A DNA stretch of 37,662 nt from an uncultured Pelagibacteraceae bacterium (GTDB lineage Bacteria > Pseudomonadota > Alphaproteobacteria > Pelagibacterales > Pelagibacteraceae): contig CACKWP010000008.1 in NCBI GenBank assembly GCA_902603945.1, positions 1-37,662 of the forward strand. Reading direction: 5' to 3'. The notes under the pieces are model-generated. The model was given only the letters and a program-made list of their open reading frames with translations, did not search any database and was not told the origin of the DNA. Both the position numbers and the translations under genes were made by a program. Of the stretch, positions 18,844 through 27,387 are shown piece after piece. Positions within the stretch are counted from its first letter, which is position 1, and every line of letters starts with the position of its first letter.

Positions 18844-18849
18844 ATTCTA
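18844..18849 (-). promoter_or_regulatory. Possible -10 box for ftsH
   Basis: The 96-nt spacer between tilS and ftsH (18806-18901) contains TAGAAT on the minus strand, about 38 nt before the ftsH ATG. Upstream there are only weak -35 candidates (TTGTCT at 21 nt, TTATTT at 16 nt). The spacer length itself suggests an independent ftsH promoter. No RpoH consensus (CTTGAA and CCCCAT-like) is clear. Confidence 0.3.
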
Positions 18850-18901
18850 ACATCTAATAAGTTGTAAATAAGACAAAAAGCAACAAATTTAATCAAAAAA
18901 A

Positions 18902-19921
18902 TTAATGTTTTTCAACTTTTAGACATAAATTTCCATCTTTTTTGAAAAAAATACATCCTCCAAGGGTAGATTTTTTAAATTCTTTTTTTTCAAAACTATT
19001 AATTAAATTATCTACTTTTTTCGATCTAAGATCATAGTAATTCTTTTTTAATTGTTTAATTGACTCATTTATAAGAGATATTTTTGTATCTTTACCAAGA
19101 CTTCTAAATTTTTTGAAATTTATCGAGATTTCGTCTTTTGTTTTTTTAATTAAATCTTTGAAAATCTTATCTAAATATTTTTCGAGGGTATTTTTACTTG
19201 AAGATAAGTTTTGAATAGATCTAAAGATTTGTTCGTACTTGATGCCACTGTTTTCAATAGGTTTTTTAAGACCTCTGATTTTAGTTCTTAAGTAATTTGT
19301 ATTATTGTTAGAAGGATCTTTAAAATAAGTTCCGAAAATATTCTTGGAGATTTTAATTAAATATTTTTTTTTAGTATCTAATAAAGGTCTATATAAACTA
19401 ACTTTATTATCAATCTTGCTAAGTGGTTTCATTGCAGATAAGCCTTTTAAACCACTGCCTCTTGAAAGTCTTATTAAAAAAGTCTCAACTTGATCTTCAA
19501 GATTGTGAGCTGTAAGAAGAATATTTGCATCGTTTTTCTTACAATATTTTATCAAGATATTGTATCTAACAGTTCTTGCTTCTGATTGAATATTTTTAGT
19601 AATTCTTTTTTTATTTAAGAATATTTTAAGATTTATACTGTTTTTTTTCAAAAGACTTTTTACATTTTGAGCCTCTTTATCAGAATTTTTTCTTAAACTA
19701 TGATCTACCAATACATAGAAAAATTTAGTTTTTTTGTGAAATGTATAAGCTTTAGTTAATGCTACAAGCGCTAAACTATCCGGTCCACCGGACACTGCAA
19801 CAACATATTTTGTTTTATTTAAATTGTCTAGTTTAGTTTTAAAGTTTAAAAATATTTTTGATAGGTCTTTATAATTTTTAAAGCCGTTGTTAAGATTTAC
19901 ACTTGAATTTTTTTTGCTCAT
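18902..19921 (-). CDS. tilS: tRNA(Ile)-lysidine synthase
   Basis: TilS attaches lysine to C34 of the CAT-anticodon tRNA-Ile, so that it reads AUA and is charged with Ile. The PP-loop SGGPDS is at 44-49, and HNLEDQVETFLIRLSRGSGLKGLSAM (about 140-165) is the TilS signature. At 339 aa it is shorter than E. coli TilS (432 aa), so the C-terminal recognition domains are reduced. The start ATG at 19921 lies inside cpoB (32-nt overlap), and no nearer ATG exists before the PP-loop. AUA codons are very common in this A+T-rich genome, so the enzyme should be essential. Confidence 0.93.
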   Translation of the reverse strand: MSKKNSSVNLNNGFKNYKDLSKIFLNFKTKLDNLNKTKYVVAVSGGPDSLALVALTKAYTFHKKTKFFYVLVDHSLRKNSDKEAQNVKSLLKKNSINLKIFLNKKRITKNIQSEARTVRYNILIKYCKKNDANILLTAHNLEDQVETFLIRLSRGSGLKGLSAMKPLSKIDNKVSLYRPLLDTKKKYLIKISKNIFGTYFKDPSNNNTNYLRTKIRGLKKPIENSGIKYEQIFRSIQNLSSSKNTLEKYLDKIFKDLIKKTKDEISINFKKFRSLGKDTKISLINESIKQLKKNYYDLRSKKVDNLINSFEKKEFKKSTLGGCIFFKKDGNLCLKVEKH

Positions 19922-20852
19922 ATTGAGCTTTTTGTAACACAGACTTGTTAGCTTTTGGATATTCTTTTTTAATACCTAAAATCATTTTACAACCTTGATC
20001 TTTTTCGCCAAGTTGTACCATTGTTATTCCAAGCTTTAAAAGATTATCAGGAGCTTTACTACTTTTTGGATAATTTTGATATCCGTCTAAGTAAGCTGTT
20101 GCAGCATCTGAATATAATTGTCTAATTCTAAAAGTCTCTCCATACCAATATTGTGCACTGCCAGCTAAGTCATGGTCTCTATTTTTGTCTATAAACTCTT
20201 TTAATGCAAATTCAGCTGTCTCATAATCTCCAATTTTCATAAAGCTTACAGCAAACTCGTATTGCTCCTTTGCTGGCTTGTCGGGGAGTAATGATTCTTT
20301 TTTTTCTGGTTCTTCAGCAATTACTGTTTTTGCACTTTCAACTGAATTAATTGATTGTTGTTCAGGTAGATTTGAAGTTTGGTAAGCGGGAGCAGCACCA
20401 AAATCTTGTGGTTTGGTTGAACCAGGGAGGATTGTTTTTTTTTCTTTAGGTGAGTTAATTGTTCCAGTTTCCAAATCAGAAAATCTTAATTGTGTATCTG
20501 ATTGAATTTTTGTAACACGAGTTGATAATTTGTCTAACTTAAAGTTTACCTCCTCAAATTTATTTGTAAGTTCCCTAAATTGATCTTCTATTTCATTTAA
20601 TTTTAAAAGATGCTTCGTCATAATATCTTCGTTAAGTCCAGCCGAACTTGTGGAACTAGAAGGCTTAGCAGAAATTAGGTCTGATTTTTGATAAACAGCT
20701 TTTTCTAAAGTTTTTAGATCTTTAGTTATGACTTGAATTTGATCAGAGATTGATTTTAAATAAATTTCCTCTTCTTCTGCATAAACGTAATTAGCTAAAA
20801 ATAAAAATAAAATTGATATTAAAATTTTATTAAATTTTAATCTAGATTGCAT
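19890..20852 (-). CDS. cpoB: Tol-Pal system protein CpoB (YbgF)
   Basis: CpoB is a periplasmic Tol-Pal partner that coordinates peptidoglycan synthesis with outer-membrane constriction at division. I chose the ATG at 20852 over an in-frame ATG at 20885, because it gives a clean signal peptide: basic QSRLKFNK, a hydrophobic core, then NYVYA with cleavage near residue 25. The shorter protein is 320 aa. A Glu/Lys-rich coiled-coil trimerisation segment follows (about 30-125), then a Pro/Ser-rich linker and a C-terminal TPR region with KEQYEFAVSFMKIGDYETAE and SAQYWYGETF. It lies downstream of pal but beyond a strong terminator, and overlaps tilS by 32 nt. Confidence 0.9.
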   Translation of the reverse strand: MQSRLKFNKILISILFLFLANYVYAEEEEIYLKSISDQIQVITKDLKTLEKAVYQKSDLISAKPSSSTSSAGLNEDIMTKHLLKLNEIEDQFRELTNKFEEVNFKLDKLSTRVTKIQSDTQLRFSDLETGTINSPKEKKTILPGSTKPQDFGAAPAYQTSNLPEQQSINSVESAKTVIAEEPEKKESLLPDKPAKEQYEFAVSFMKIGDYETAEFALKEFIDKNRDHDLAGSAQYWYGETFRIRQLYSDAATAYLDGYQNYPKSSKAPDNLLKLGITMVQLGEKDQGCKMILGIKKEYPKANKSVLQKAQYEQKKFKCKS

Positions 20853-20882
20853 GATACTTTCTTTAATAATTTCACAAAATGG

Positions 20883-20921
20883 CAAAAAAAAGACCCCTTA
20901 AAATGAATTTTAAGGGGTCTT
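20883..20921 (-). terminator. Intrinsic terminator downstream of pal
   Basis: A perfect 15-bp inverted repeat (arms 20890-20904 and 20907-20921, with a GACCCC/GGGGTC core) is followed on the minus strand by a run of eight T (complement of the A run 20884-20891, partly within the stem). It lies 20 nt after the pal stop codon. This is the clearest Rho-independent terminator in the window. Confidence 0.88.
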
Positions 20922-20941
20922 AGTATTTGATAAATTTATAA

Positions 20942-21418
20942 TTAATTTACTTTAACTGTAACAGATCTTCTGTTTTGAGACCATGCTAAAGGAGTAGAAG
21001 CTGGATTAACTGGTTTTTCTTTACCATAACTAATTACAGCTATTCTATTTCCAGAAATACCATATGTCATTAAATAATCTCTAGCAGCGTTAGCTCTTCG
21101 CTCGCCTAGAGCTAAGTTGTACTCTCTAGTACCTCGTTCATCAGCGTGACCTTCAATTGTTACATTAAGGCTTTTATTTTTTCTTAGATAAGTAGCCTGT
21201 TTTCTCAAAGTCTCTCTAGCAGCTGTTGTTAAAGATGATTTGTTTGTTGCAAAGAAAACTCTGTCAGGAACACCTGAAGCTAAATATTTAACAGTTTCTT
21301 TTCCTGTGTAAACATCGCCATCAATATCTCCTGATTTTTTTGCTGTAGAACATGCGCTTAAAATTAAAGTAGCAAAGATTACTAGTAATATATTTTTTAA
21401 ATTCTTATTAAACATCAT
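20942..21418 (-). CDS. pal: Peptidoglycan-associated lipoprotein Pal
   Basis: Pal is an outer-membrane lipoprotein that binds peptidoglycan and TolB. Its 158 aa open with a lipoprotein signal: hydrophobic residues 8-19 and the lipobox LSAC, lipidated C23. The C-terminal OmpA-like domain has VTIEGHADERGTREYNLALGERRA, the diaminopimelate-binding signature, near 105-128. The start region reads ATGATG, with the purine-rich AGGGGA 6-11 nt upstream as a ribosome binding site. The 78-nt spacer to tolB is long for this genome and may hold a separate promoter (TTGAAT-like -35). A strong terminator follows the gene. Confidence 0.96.
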   Translation of the reverse strand: MMFNKNLKNILLVIFATLILSACSTAKKSGDIDGDVYTGKETVKYLASGVPDRVFFATNKSSLTTAARETLRKQATYLRKNKSLNVTIEGHADERGTREYNLALGERRANAARDYLMTYGISGNRIAVISYGKEKPVNPASTPLAWSQNRRSVTVKVN

Positions 21419-21496
21419 TTTTTCCCCTGGGTTTTCATGTTGTTTTATTTCAAATTATTTAATGTTATTCAAGTGTATTTTACTTAAAATAGTACG

Positions 21497-22834
21497 TTAT
21501 TTTGATAAAAGAGAGGACCAAGATGGGTCGGAAGCATCAGTTTCAGTCTTTAGCCTTCTTTCATTATATCCAGTGATATCTATAGACCATAATTTAGCTG
21601 AGAAACCCTCTCCTTTTGATCCAGCTTTAGTTTCTCTGTAAAAAACTAATACTCGTCCATTTGGAGACCACGATGGTGCCTCTTGGTAATAATTTTCAGT
21701 TAATAGCCTTTCTCCAGATCCATCTGTTCTCATAACACCAATATAAAATCTTCCTTTTCGCATTTTAGTAAATGCTATCAAATCTCCTCTCGGAGACCAT
21801 ACAGGGGTTCCATATATTCCGTTTCCAAAAGTAATTCTCTTAACACCGCTCCCATCACTTCGCATAACGTATATTTGTTGTAATCCACTTCTATCAGAAT
21901 TGAATGCAATAAATTTTCCATCTGGTGAAAAAGATGGAGATGTATCAATAGATGAATGGTCTGTAATTCTTTCAACAACTCTTGAGTCTAAATCCATTGT
22001 ATAAATATCAGAATTACCGTCCTTTGCAAAACTCATAACTATTTTTTTTCCATCAGGTGAAAATCTTGGAGCAAATGTCATTCCAGGAAAATTTCCTACC
22101 ACTTCTTGAGTGCCGGTTTCTATATCAAGCAGATAAACTCTAGGCATGTTTCTAAAATATGACATGTAAGTGACCATTTGATTTGTAGGGTTAAATCTTG
22201 GAGTTAATACTAATTCATTTCCTAAAGTTAAGTATTTAGTGTTAGCTCCGTCTTGGTCCATAATTGCTAGCTTTTTGACTCTTTGGTTTTTTGGACCATC
22301 CTCTGATACATATATTATTCTTGTATCAAAATATCCTTCTTCACCAGTTAATCTCTCGTAAATTTTATCTGAAATGATATGAGCTACTCTTCTCCAATTT
22401 GAGGGAGTCGTTGTGAAAGCAAGTGCAGTCATTTCTTTTGCAGCTGCTAAATCCCAAAGTCTAAACTCTACTTTTAGTTTTCCATCTTTTACTAAAAGTT
22501 TTCCAGTTACCAAAGCTTGGGCTTTTATCAATCTCCAATCTTCAAATCTTGGCTTTAAATGTGCAATATCTGGTTTTTGGACAAAGGCCTCTTTCTTAAG
22601 TGGATTAAATAATCCTGTTGCCCTAAAATTATTTTCAATTATCTTTGAAATATTATCACCTAATTCTTTTATTTTAACACCTTCATAATTTTGGGAATTA
22701 ACATCAACATGTAAAGGAGATATTGCTATTGGCAGGGGATCTAGGTTACCTCTAGTAATATCAATTTCTATTAAAGCGTTAGATTTATTTATCAAAAAGA
22801 TATTTAAAATAAAGAATAAAATAATTTTCCGCAT
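21497..22834 (-). CDS. tolB: Tol-Pal system periplasmic protein TolB
   Basis: TolB is the periplasmic beta-propeller that shuttles between Pal and TolA. It has 445 aa with a signal peptide ending at SNA (residue 20). The N-terminal domain (21-170) is followed by a six-bladed propeller with repeated SPDGKKI / [15 protein letters not shown] / [10 protein letters not shown] / [12 protein letters not shown] motifs, each with downstream IY/LW and D-G elements. It begins 1 nt after the tolA stop. Membership of the tolQRAB-pal operon is clear from order and orientation. Confidence 0.96.
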   Translation of the reverse strand: MRKIILFFILNIFLINKSNALIEIDITRGNLDPLPIAISPLHVDVNSQNYEGVKIKELGDNISKIIENNFRATGLFNPLKKEAFVQKPDIAHLKPRFEDWRLIKAQALVTGKLLVKDGKLKVEFRLWDLAAAKEMTALAFTTTPSNWRRVAHIISDKIYERLTGEEGYFDTRIIYVSEDGPKNQRVKKLAIMDQDGANTKYLTLGNELVLTPRFNPTNQMVTYMSYFRNMPRVYLLDIETGTQEVVGNFPGMTFAPRFSPDGKKIVMSFAKDGNSDIYTMDLDSRVVERITDHSSIDTSPSFSPDGKFIAFNSDRSGLQQIYVMRSDGSGVKRITFGNGIYGTPVWSPRGDLIAFTKMRKGRFYIGVMRTDGSGERLLTENYYQEAPSWSPNGRVLVFYRETKAGSKGEGFSAKLWSIDITGYNERRLKTETDASDPSWSSLLSK

Positions 22835-22835
22835 T

Positions 22836-23645
22836 TTAACCTTTTAACATTTCTGTTGGATTAAAGTTTAATTGCAAATCTTTCCACTTATCATATCCTG
22901 TCGGGGGAACTTTAAGCGGTTGACACAACCTTACTGCTCTTAACGCACTCTCTGCTAAAACTTTATAAAATTTTTGTCCTGGTCTATTCATTCTTTGATG
23001 ATCTAAAATTTCTGATTTTAATATTGTACCATCTTTTTTTAATTTGAGTTTAATTCTTACGAGTAAATCTTCATCATATGGTAAACCTAAAGGAACACTC
23101 CAACAACCAAAAATTTGGGCTCTTAATGCATCTTCTTGAGAAAGTGTTAGTCCAGAGGCGAATGAATTTTTTTGACTGCTCTGCGTGATCTTGTTGATTT
23201 TTTTTTGTTTTACCGCTTCTTCTTCTTTTGCTTTATCAATTAAAGCTGCTATTTGATTTGTATCAACAACCTCTTTTTTTTCAAATTCAGAAGATTGTCT
23301 GATTTGAGGTTTTATTTCCTCTGGATTTTGTTTTTTTTTGACAATTTGCTTTTCTTCTTTTTTTTCATTTGGAAGAGGTATCCGATCAGGTTTTTCTTTT
23401 GCTTTTGCAGCAGGGGGTGCTTGCTCAGATACTAGTCTTTCCTTCTCTTTTTTTTTTGTCTCCTCAATTATTTTTCTTGCTTTAGGCGCGTATGGAATAC
23501 TTGTTTTATCTGTAATTTGTATCAACTCTACTGAAACTATTGGAGGAAGATCAATTGGCTCTCTAAGCATGAAAGGTAAACTTAAAATAGTTAATAAAAT
23601 TAGTAATGAATGAAAAGTTATAGAGTAAATTAAGCTTCTTATCAT
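22836..23645 (-). CDS. tolA: TolA-like protein with TonB-type C-terminal domain
   Basis: TolA spans the periplasm and links the TolQR proton-driven motor to TolB and Pal. The 269 aa protein has one N-terminal transmembrane helix (about 3-25, with His at 12), a long Lys/Glu/Pro-rich stalk (about 55-165) and a compact C-terminal domain ([17 protein letters not shown]... to the end) containing two Cys. The C-domain pattern [15 protein letters not shown] with a following [14 protein letters not shown] matches TonB/TolA. Sequence conservation is low, as usual for TolA, so its position between tolR and tolB carries much of the weight. Confidence 0.9.
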   Translation of the reverse strand: MIRSLIYSITFHSLLILLTILSLPFMLREPIDLPPIVSVELIQITDKTSIPYAPKARKIIEETKKKEKERLVSEQAPPAAKAKEKPDRIPLPNEKKEEKQIVKKKQNPEEIKPQIRQSSEFEKKEVVDTNQIAALIDKAKEEEAVKQKKINKITQSSQKNSFASGLTLSQEDALRAQIFGCWSVPLGLPYDEDLLVRIKLKLKKDGTILKSEILDHQRMNRPGQKFYKVLAESALRAVRLCQPLKVPPTGYDKWKDLQLNFNPTEMLKG

Positions 23646-23653
23646 AGATCATC

Positions 23654-24067
23654 CTAGTTTTTATAAGGCTCTGAGATTAAAGCTACTTTAGAGAAACCTG
23701 CTCCAGAAAGTGTTCCCATGACCTCTAGAACTCTTCCATAATTAATATTTTTATCTCCTCTTACGTAAATTCTTGTATCTGTTCTATTCTTTGCAATGGC
23801 TAATAACTTAGGGATCATTTTTTGATATGTAACCTGATGTTCTTGTATATAAATTTCACCTTTTGAATTAATACTTAAAGTCAATGGTTCTTGATCATCA
23901 GGAAGTGAGTCCGCTGCGGACTCTGGTAAGTCTACTTGAACACCGACAGTCAATAGAGGTGCAGTAACCATAAAAATAATTAAAAGCACTAACATAACAT
24001 CTACGAAAGGAGTTACGTTAATCTCACTCATTGGTCCTTTTTTTGAGCGATTTAATTGAAATGCCAT
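23654..24067 (-). CDS. tolR: Tol-Pal system protein TolR (ExbD/TolR family)
   Basis: TolR is the ExbD-like proton-channel subunit. It has 137 aa: a short cytoplasmic N-terminus, one transmembrane helix (about 20-40) with the essential Asp D23 in NVTPFVDVMLVLLIIFMV, and a periplasmic domain. It starts 2 nt after tolQ ends. Function with TolQ and TolA is certain from family and context. Confidence 0.95.
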   Translation of the reverse strand: MAFQLNRSKKGPMSEINVTPFVDVMLVLLIIFMVTAPLLTVGVQVDLPESAADSLPDDQEPLTLSINSKGEIYIQEHQVTYQKMIPKLLAIAKNRTDTRIYVRGDKNINYGRVLEVMGTLSGAGFSKVALISEPYKN

Positions 24068-24069
24068 TA

Positions 24070-24750
24070 TTATATTATAGAAAGAAATCTTTTTGAAAAA
24101 TTTTCTATTCTTGAGAAATATTTTTGTGATTCGTTATTAAATTTATTGTAAGCTACAACAGCTGGTATAGCTGCTAATAAACCTAAAGCTGTTGCAAATA
24201 GAGCTTCAGCTATTCCAGGTGCAACAATAGCTAAGCTTGTGTTTCTTGAAATTGCAATTGATTGAAATGAATTCATTATTCCCCAAACTGTTCCAAACAA
24301 TCCAATAAACGGGGCAGTAGATCCCACAGTTGCTAAAAAAGTAAAATTTTTTTCAACTTTTTTCATTTCAGTATCGGTAGCTATTTCTAATATTCTTCCA
24401 ACTCTAGCTACTTGCACTGCTGATGATTGTCTTTTTGTTTTTAATAATTCAGCCATAGCTGTTTTAAAAATTAGCACCGCAGGATCTTTTGAATTTGCGG
24501 GCAAGCTATTATTAAAATTCTCAGCAGATTTTGCCTTCCAGAACTTTTTTTCAAAATCTTCTATGGAACGATTAATGTTTTTGAAAAGTTTAAACTTATC
24601 AAAAATTAAAGCCCATGAAAAAATAGAGCATGCTATTAGTAAGATAATTACGGATTTTACAACAAAGTCAGCCCTTAAAAAAAGCTTCCACAAGGTAAAG
24701 TCCGAAGAGCCACCTAATCCTACTACTTGAGTTGCTATATCTTGTTCCAT
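24070..24750 (-). CDS. tolQ: Tol-Pal system protein TolQ (ExbB/MotA family)
   Basis: TolQ forms the pentameric channel of the proton-driven Tol motor in the inner membrane. The 226 aa protein has three hydrophobic segments (about 30-50, 133-155 and 168-192). The ExbB signature FLATVGSTAPFIGLFGTVWGIMNSF lies in the second, and GIAEALFATALGLLAAIPAVVAYN in the third. It opens the tol block: upstream is a 57-nt spacer and then a RuvC-like gene. The thioesterase ybgC, which often precedes tolQ, is absent here. Confidence 0.96.
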   Translation of the reverse strand: MEQDIATQVVGLGGSSDFTLWKLFLRADFVVKSVIILLIACSIFSWALIFDKFKLFKNINRSIEDFEKKFWKAKSAENFNNSLPANSKDPAVLIFKTAMAELLKTKRQSSAVQVARVGRILEIATDTEMKKVEKNFTFLATVGSTAPFIGLFGTVWGIMNSFQSIAISRNTSLAIVAPGIAEALFATALGLLAAIPAVVAYNKFNNESQKYFSRIENFSKRFLSII

Positions 24751-24807
24751 TGAAGTTGATTACTTTTAGAATGTGTCATGAATTTGGCGTGAATAATTAA
24801 TTTGGGT

Positions 24808-25299
24808 TTAAATTTCTTCAGATAATCTTGTTTCACTGAAGAATCTTGCGATCAAAATCGCATCTGATTTGTTTACGTCTTTTTTTTTGGTAAGTTGATT
24901 TGATAGTTTTGGATACATTTCTATAGCTTTTGTTCTACTAGAGTCTTTTGATGAATTAATTAATTCGAAATGTTTTTTCCATTTAGAAGGTCTTACAAAA
25001 TAAATTGGCAACTCTAGTGCTGCACAAACACCTTTAATCGCTCCAAAAGTTTGTCCAAAATTAAACATGCTTGTAACTCCTTGGCCAGGCATGGCATTTA
25101 CTTGCTCTACAACAACAGCTATTTCCTCATTTTTTTCAATATTCTCTTTTATTAGATCAACCAAGTGTGAACTATTTAATTGTCTCTTGTTTTTTTTTCC
25201 CTCAGACATAACCGGCATATCAAATAAATTTAAAACTTTATTATTTTCTAATATCGCGATTGCTCCACTTAATCCTGGGTCTATTCCAATTATTTTCAT
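24808..25299 (-). CDS. RuvC-like Holliday junction resolvase (phage-type)
   Basis: The 163 aa protein is a RuvC/RNase H-fold nuclease, presumably cutting Holliday junctions. Acidic residues fit the fold: D7 in GIDPGLSGAIAIL, E65 in VVVEQVNAM, and D141/D146 in the C-terminal KKDVNKSDAILIARF. Its mid-section (MPGQGVTSMFNFGQTFGAIKG, then RPSKWKKHF) is the pattern I associate with resolvases of phages and prophages, not with cellular RuvC. It sits at the normal ruvC position after yebC (1-nt overlap), yet ruvA and ruvB do not follow. I leave the symbol empty because orthology to cellular ruvC is uncertain; most annotators would write ruvC. Confidence 0.82.
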   Translation of the reverse strand: MKIIGIDPGLSGAIAILENNKVLNLFDMPVMSEGKKNKRQLNSSHLVDLIKENIEKNEEIAVVVEQVNAMPGQGVTSMFNFGQTFGAIKGVCAALELPIYFVRPSKWKKHFELINSSKDSSRTKAIEMYPKLSNQLTKKKDVNKSDAILIARFFSETRLSEEI

Positions 25300-26027
25300 T
25301 ATTGTAAATTTTTCAAATTAGCATTTGTAAAAATATTTTGTACATCGTCAAGTTCATCAAGTGAATTTAAAACTTCTAAAATCTGCTCACTTTTTTCTTT
25401 GCTCAAATCTATATAATTTAAAGGCCTCCACTCAACAGAAGAATGATTTGAATTATCTATTTTTTTTTCTATTTCAGTTTTTATTTTATAGAAATCCTCT
25501 TTTTCAGTTATAATCTCAAAATTTTCACTTAAATTTAAACAGTCTTTAGCTCCTGCATTAATTGCTATTTCAAATATTTCTTCTTCCTTTATTTTTTTTT
25601 TATCAATGTGAATTATGCCTACATTAGAAAATAAATGTGACGTTGAACCAGTCTCACCTAATCTACCGCCATTTTTTTGCAGTATAGTTCTTATGCTTGA
25701 TGCTGATCTATTTTTATTATCTGTTAATGTCTCAATTATAAAAGCGATATTTGAAGGTCCAAATCCTTCGTACCTTAAACTTTCATAATTCTTGTCTCCA
25801 CTTATTTCTGATTTGCTAATAGCTCTTGTAATATTATCTTTTGGCATGTTAGCTTGCTTTGCTGCTTGAATTGCGGTCCTTAACCTTGGGTTCATATTTG
25901 GATCCTTATCACCTAATTTTGCTGCAACTGTGATTTCTCTGGAAAGTTTAGAAAATATTTTTGACCTCTCTTTATCCGCTCTTCCTTTTTTATGTTTTAT
26001 TCCAGCCCAATGTGAATGCCCAGCCAT
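25299..26027 (-). CDS. yebC: YebC/PmpR family protein (TACO1-like)
   Basis: This is a conserved cytoplasmic protein first described as a DNA-binding regulator; more recent work links the YebC/TACO1 family to helping ribosomes through difficult motifs such as polyproline. It has 242 aa. The N-terminal MAGHSHWAGIKHKKGRADKERSKIF is diagnostic, followed by GDKDPNMNPRLRTAIQAAKQANMP and YEGFGP. Its stop overlaps the resolvase start by one base and the phosphoesterase stop is 2 nt before its start. Since efp is also in this window, a translation role would fit, but that is inference. Confidence 0.93.
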   Translation of the reverse strand: MAGHSHWAGIKHKKGRADKERSKIFSKLSREITVAAKLGDKDPNMNPRLRTAIQAAKQANMPKDNITRAISKSEISGDKNYESLRYEGFGPSNIAFIIETLTDNKNRSASSIRTILQKNGGRLGETGSTSHLFSNVGIIHIDKKKIKEEEIFEIAINAGAKDCLNLSENFEIITEKEDFYKIKTEIEKKIDNSNHSSVEWRPLNYIDLSKEKSEQILEVLNSLDELDDVQNIFTNANLKNLQ

Positions 26028-26029
26028 AT

Positions 26030-26836
26030 CTATTGGTTTAAACTTCCTCCTAGAATCAATCTTCTAACTTTTTTTGCTAAACCTGTATTGTGATCACATT
26101 CCACGATTAAACCTGATAATGAACCAGCACCATTTGCTGGAAAGTTTTTATTAAAATCTTTTTCTTTCAAAAATTTTTTTAATGAATTTTCTTTATTCAT
26201 CCCAATAACTGAATTGTAATCACCGCACATTCCTATATCAGTTTGATATGCAGTTCCTTTGTCGAGTATCCTAGTGTCGGCAGTTGGAACGTGAGTATGA
26301 GTACCAACAACACATGTAGTTTTTCCATCAAAGAAATGCCCAATGGCCATTTTTTCACTGGTAATTTCACCATGGAAATCTATAATTAAAAAATCTACAT
26401 TTTTTTTAAGAGAAAATTTCTCTCTTAGTTGCATTGCTTTTTTAAAAACATCATCAGACTTTCTCATATAAACATTACCCATTAAATTTATAACACCGAT
26501 TTTAAATTTTTTATCTTTAGACAAAAATACTCCAAAACCGTTACCTGGGGATCCCTCAGGTAAATTTGCTGGACGTAATAATCGGTTTTCTATGTGGATA
26601 TGCTCTATTGTTTCTTTTTTATCATAAATATGATTTCCCGAAGTTATTACATCAACTCCATGATTAAAAAACTCATCCGCGATTGATTTAGTTATACCTA
26701 AACCATCATCAGCTGAATTTTCCCCATTTATAATTACAAAATTTAAATTTTCTTTTTCGATTAAATTTTCTAGATTTTTTTTTAACACTTGTCTTCCAGA
26801 CTCCCCCATTATATCTCCTAATATCAATATATTCAT
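26030..26836 (-). CDS. ymdB: YmdB-type metallophosphoesterase (TIGR00282 family)
   Basis: This is a calcineurin-like phosphoesterase of the YmdB family; the Bacillus member is a 2',3'/3',5'-cyclic nucleotide phosphodiesterase. The 268 aa protein shows the binuclear-metal ligands D8 in LILGDIMGESGR, E39-N40 in INGENSADDGLGIT, and N68-H69 in TSGNHIYDKKE, plus DFHGE and GTHTHVPTAD towards the C-terminus. It overlaps fthC by 4 nt, a neighbourhood common in Alphaproteobacteria. The physiological substrate is unknown here; the symbol follows the Bacillus name. Confidence 0.88.
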   Translation of the reverse strand: MNILILGDIMGESGRQVLKKNLENLIEKENLNFVIINGENSADDGLGITKSIADEFFNHGVDVITSGNHIYDKKETIEHIHIENRLLRPANLPEGSPGNGFGVFLSKDKKFKIGVINLMGNVYMRKSDDVFKKAMQLREKFSLKKNVDFLIIDFHGEITSEKMAIGHFFDGKTTCVVGTHTHVPTADTRILDKGTAYQTDIGMCGDYNSVIGMNKENSLKKFLKEKDFNKNFPANGAGSLSGLIVECDHNTGLAKKVRRLILGGSLNQ

Positions 26837-27387
26837 TCAATCAGTCCTTTATCTGTTAGAATAAAATCTAACTTTACGTCGTTTTTTGAAATAGGGAGTT
26901 TATGGTATCTTTGAAAAGAAAATGCAACACCAACTGTTAATATTTTTTTGTAATTTTTAATAAATTTAGTTAAATATCGATCATAAAAACCTTTTCCATA
27001 ACCAATTCTATATTTGAATTTATCAAAAACTAAAATTGGTACTAGAATTACTTCAGGCACTTTTGCCCTAGATTTGATTGGCTCTTGTATTCCATACTTA
27101 TTAATAAGTAAAACCTCATTTTTTTTCCAAGAAAAAAAATTCATTCTATTATTTTCCTCTATTTTTGGAAGAAGAGTATGTTTATTTAAGATATAAGGAC
27201 TTTCTAAGAGTTTAAGAACATTTAACTCAAAATTCGATGGATAATATAAAGCTAATTTAAAAGTTTTTTTTTTAAATTTTAATTTTAATAACTTAATTAG
27301 AGGGAAAAAAAATTTTTCATCTATTTCAAAATACCTTTTTTTTCTCAAGAGATAAAATTTTTTTCTTAGTTTGTTTTTTGAACTCAT
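26833..27387 (-). CDS. fthC: 5-formyltetrahydrofolate cyclo-ligase
   Basis: This enzyme uses ATP to turn 5-formyl-THF into 5,10-methenyl-THF, returning folate to the one-carbon pool. It has 184 aa with the family motif RIGYGKGFYDRYL (127-139) and the preceding VPILVFDKFKYR. The N-terminus is very Lys-rich and divergent. It follows zapA with no spacer. The combination zapA-fthC is widespread in Proteobacteria, usually with 6S RNA between them; here there is no room for it. Also known as ygfA or MTHFS. Confidence 0.9.
   Translation of the reverse strand: MSSKNKLRKKFYLLRKKRYFEIDEKFFFPLIKLLKLKFKKKTFKLALYYPSNFELNVLKLLESPYILNKHTLLPKIEENNRMNFFSWKKNEVLLINKYGIQEPIKSRAKVPEVILVPILVFDKFKYRIGYGKGFYDRYLTKFIKNYKKILTVGVAFSFQRYHKLPISKNDVKLDFILTDKGLIE

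Noticed and set aside
20853-20885. Longer cpoB start at 20885
   Set aside because: It would place 11 polar residues including acidic ones before the signal peptide; the ATG at 20852 gives a standard signal sequence.
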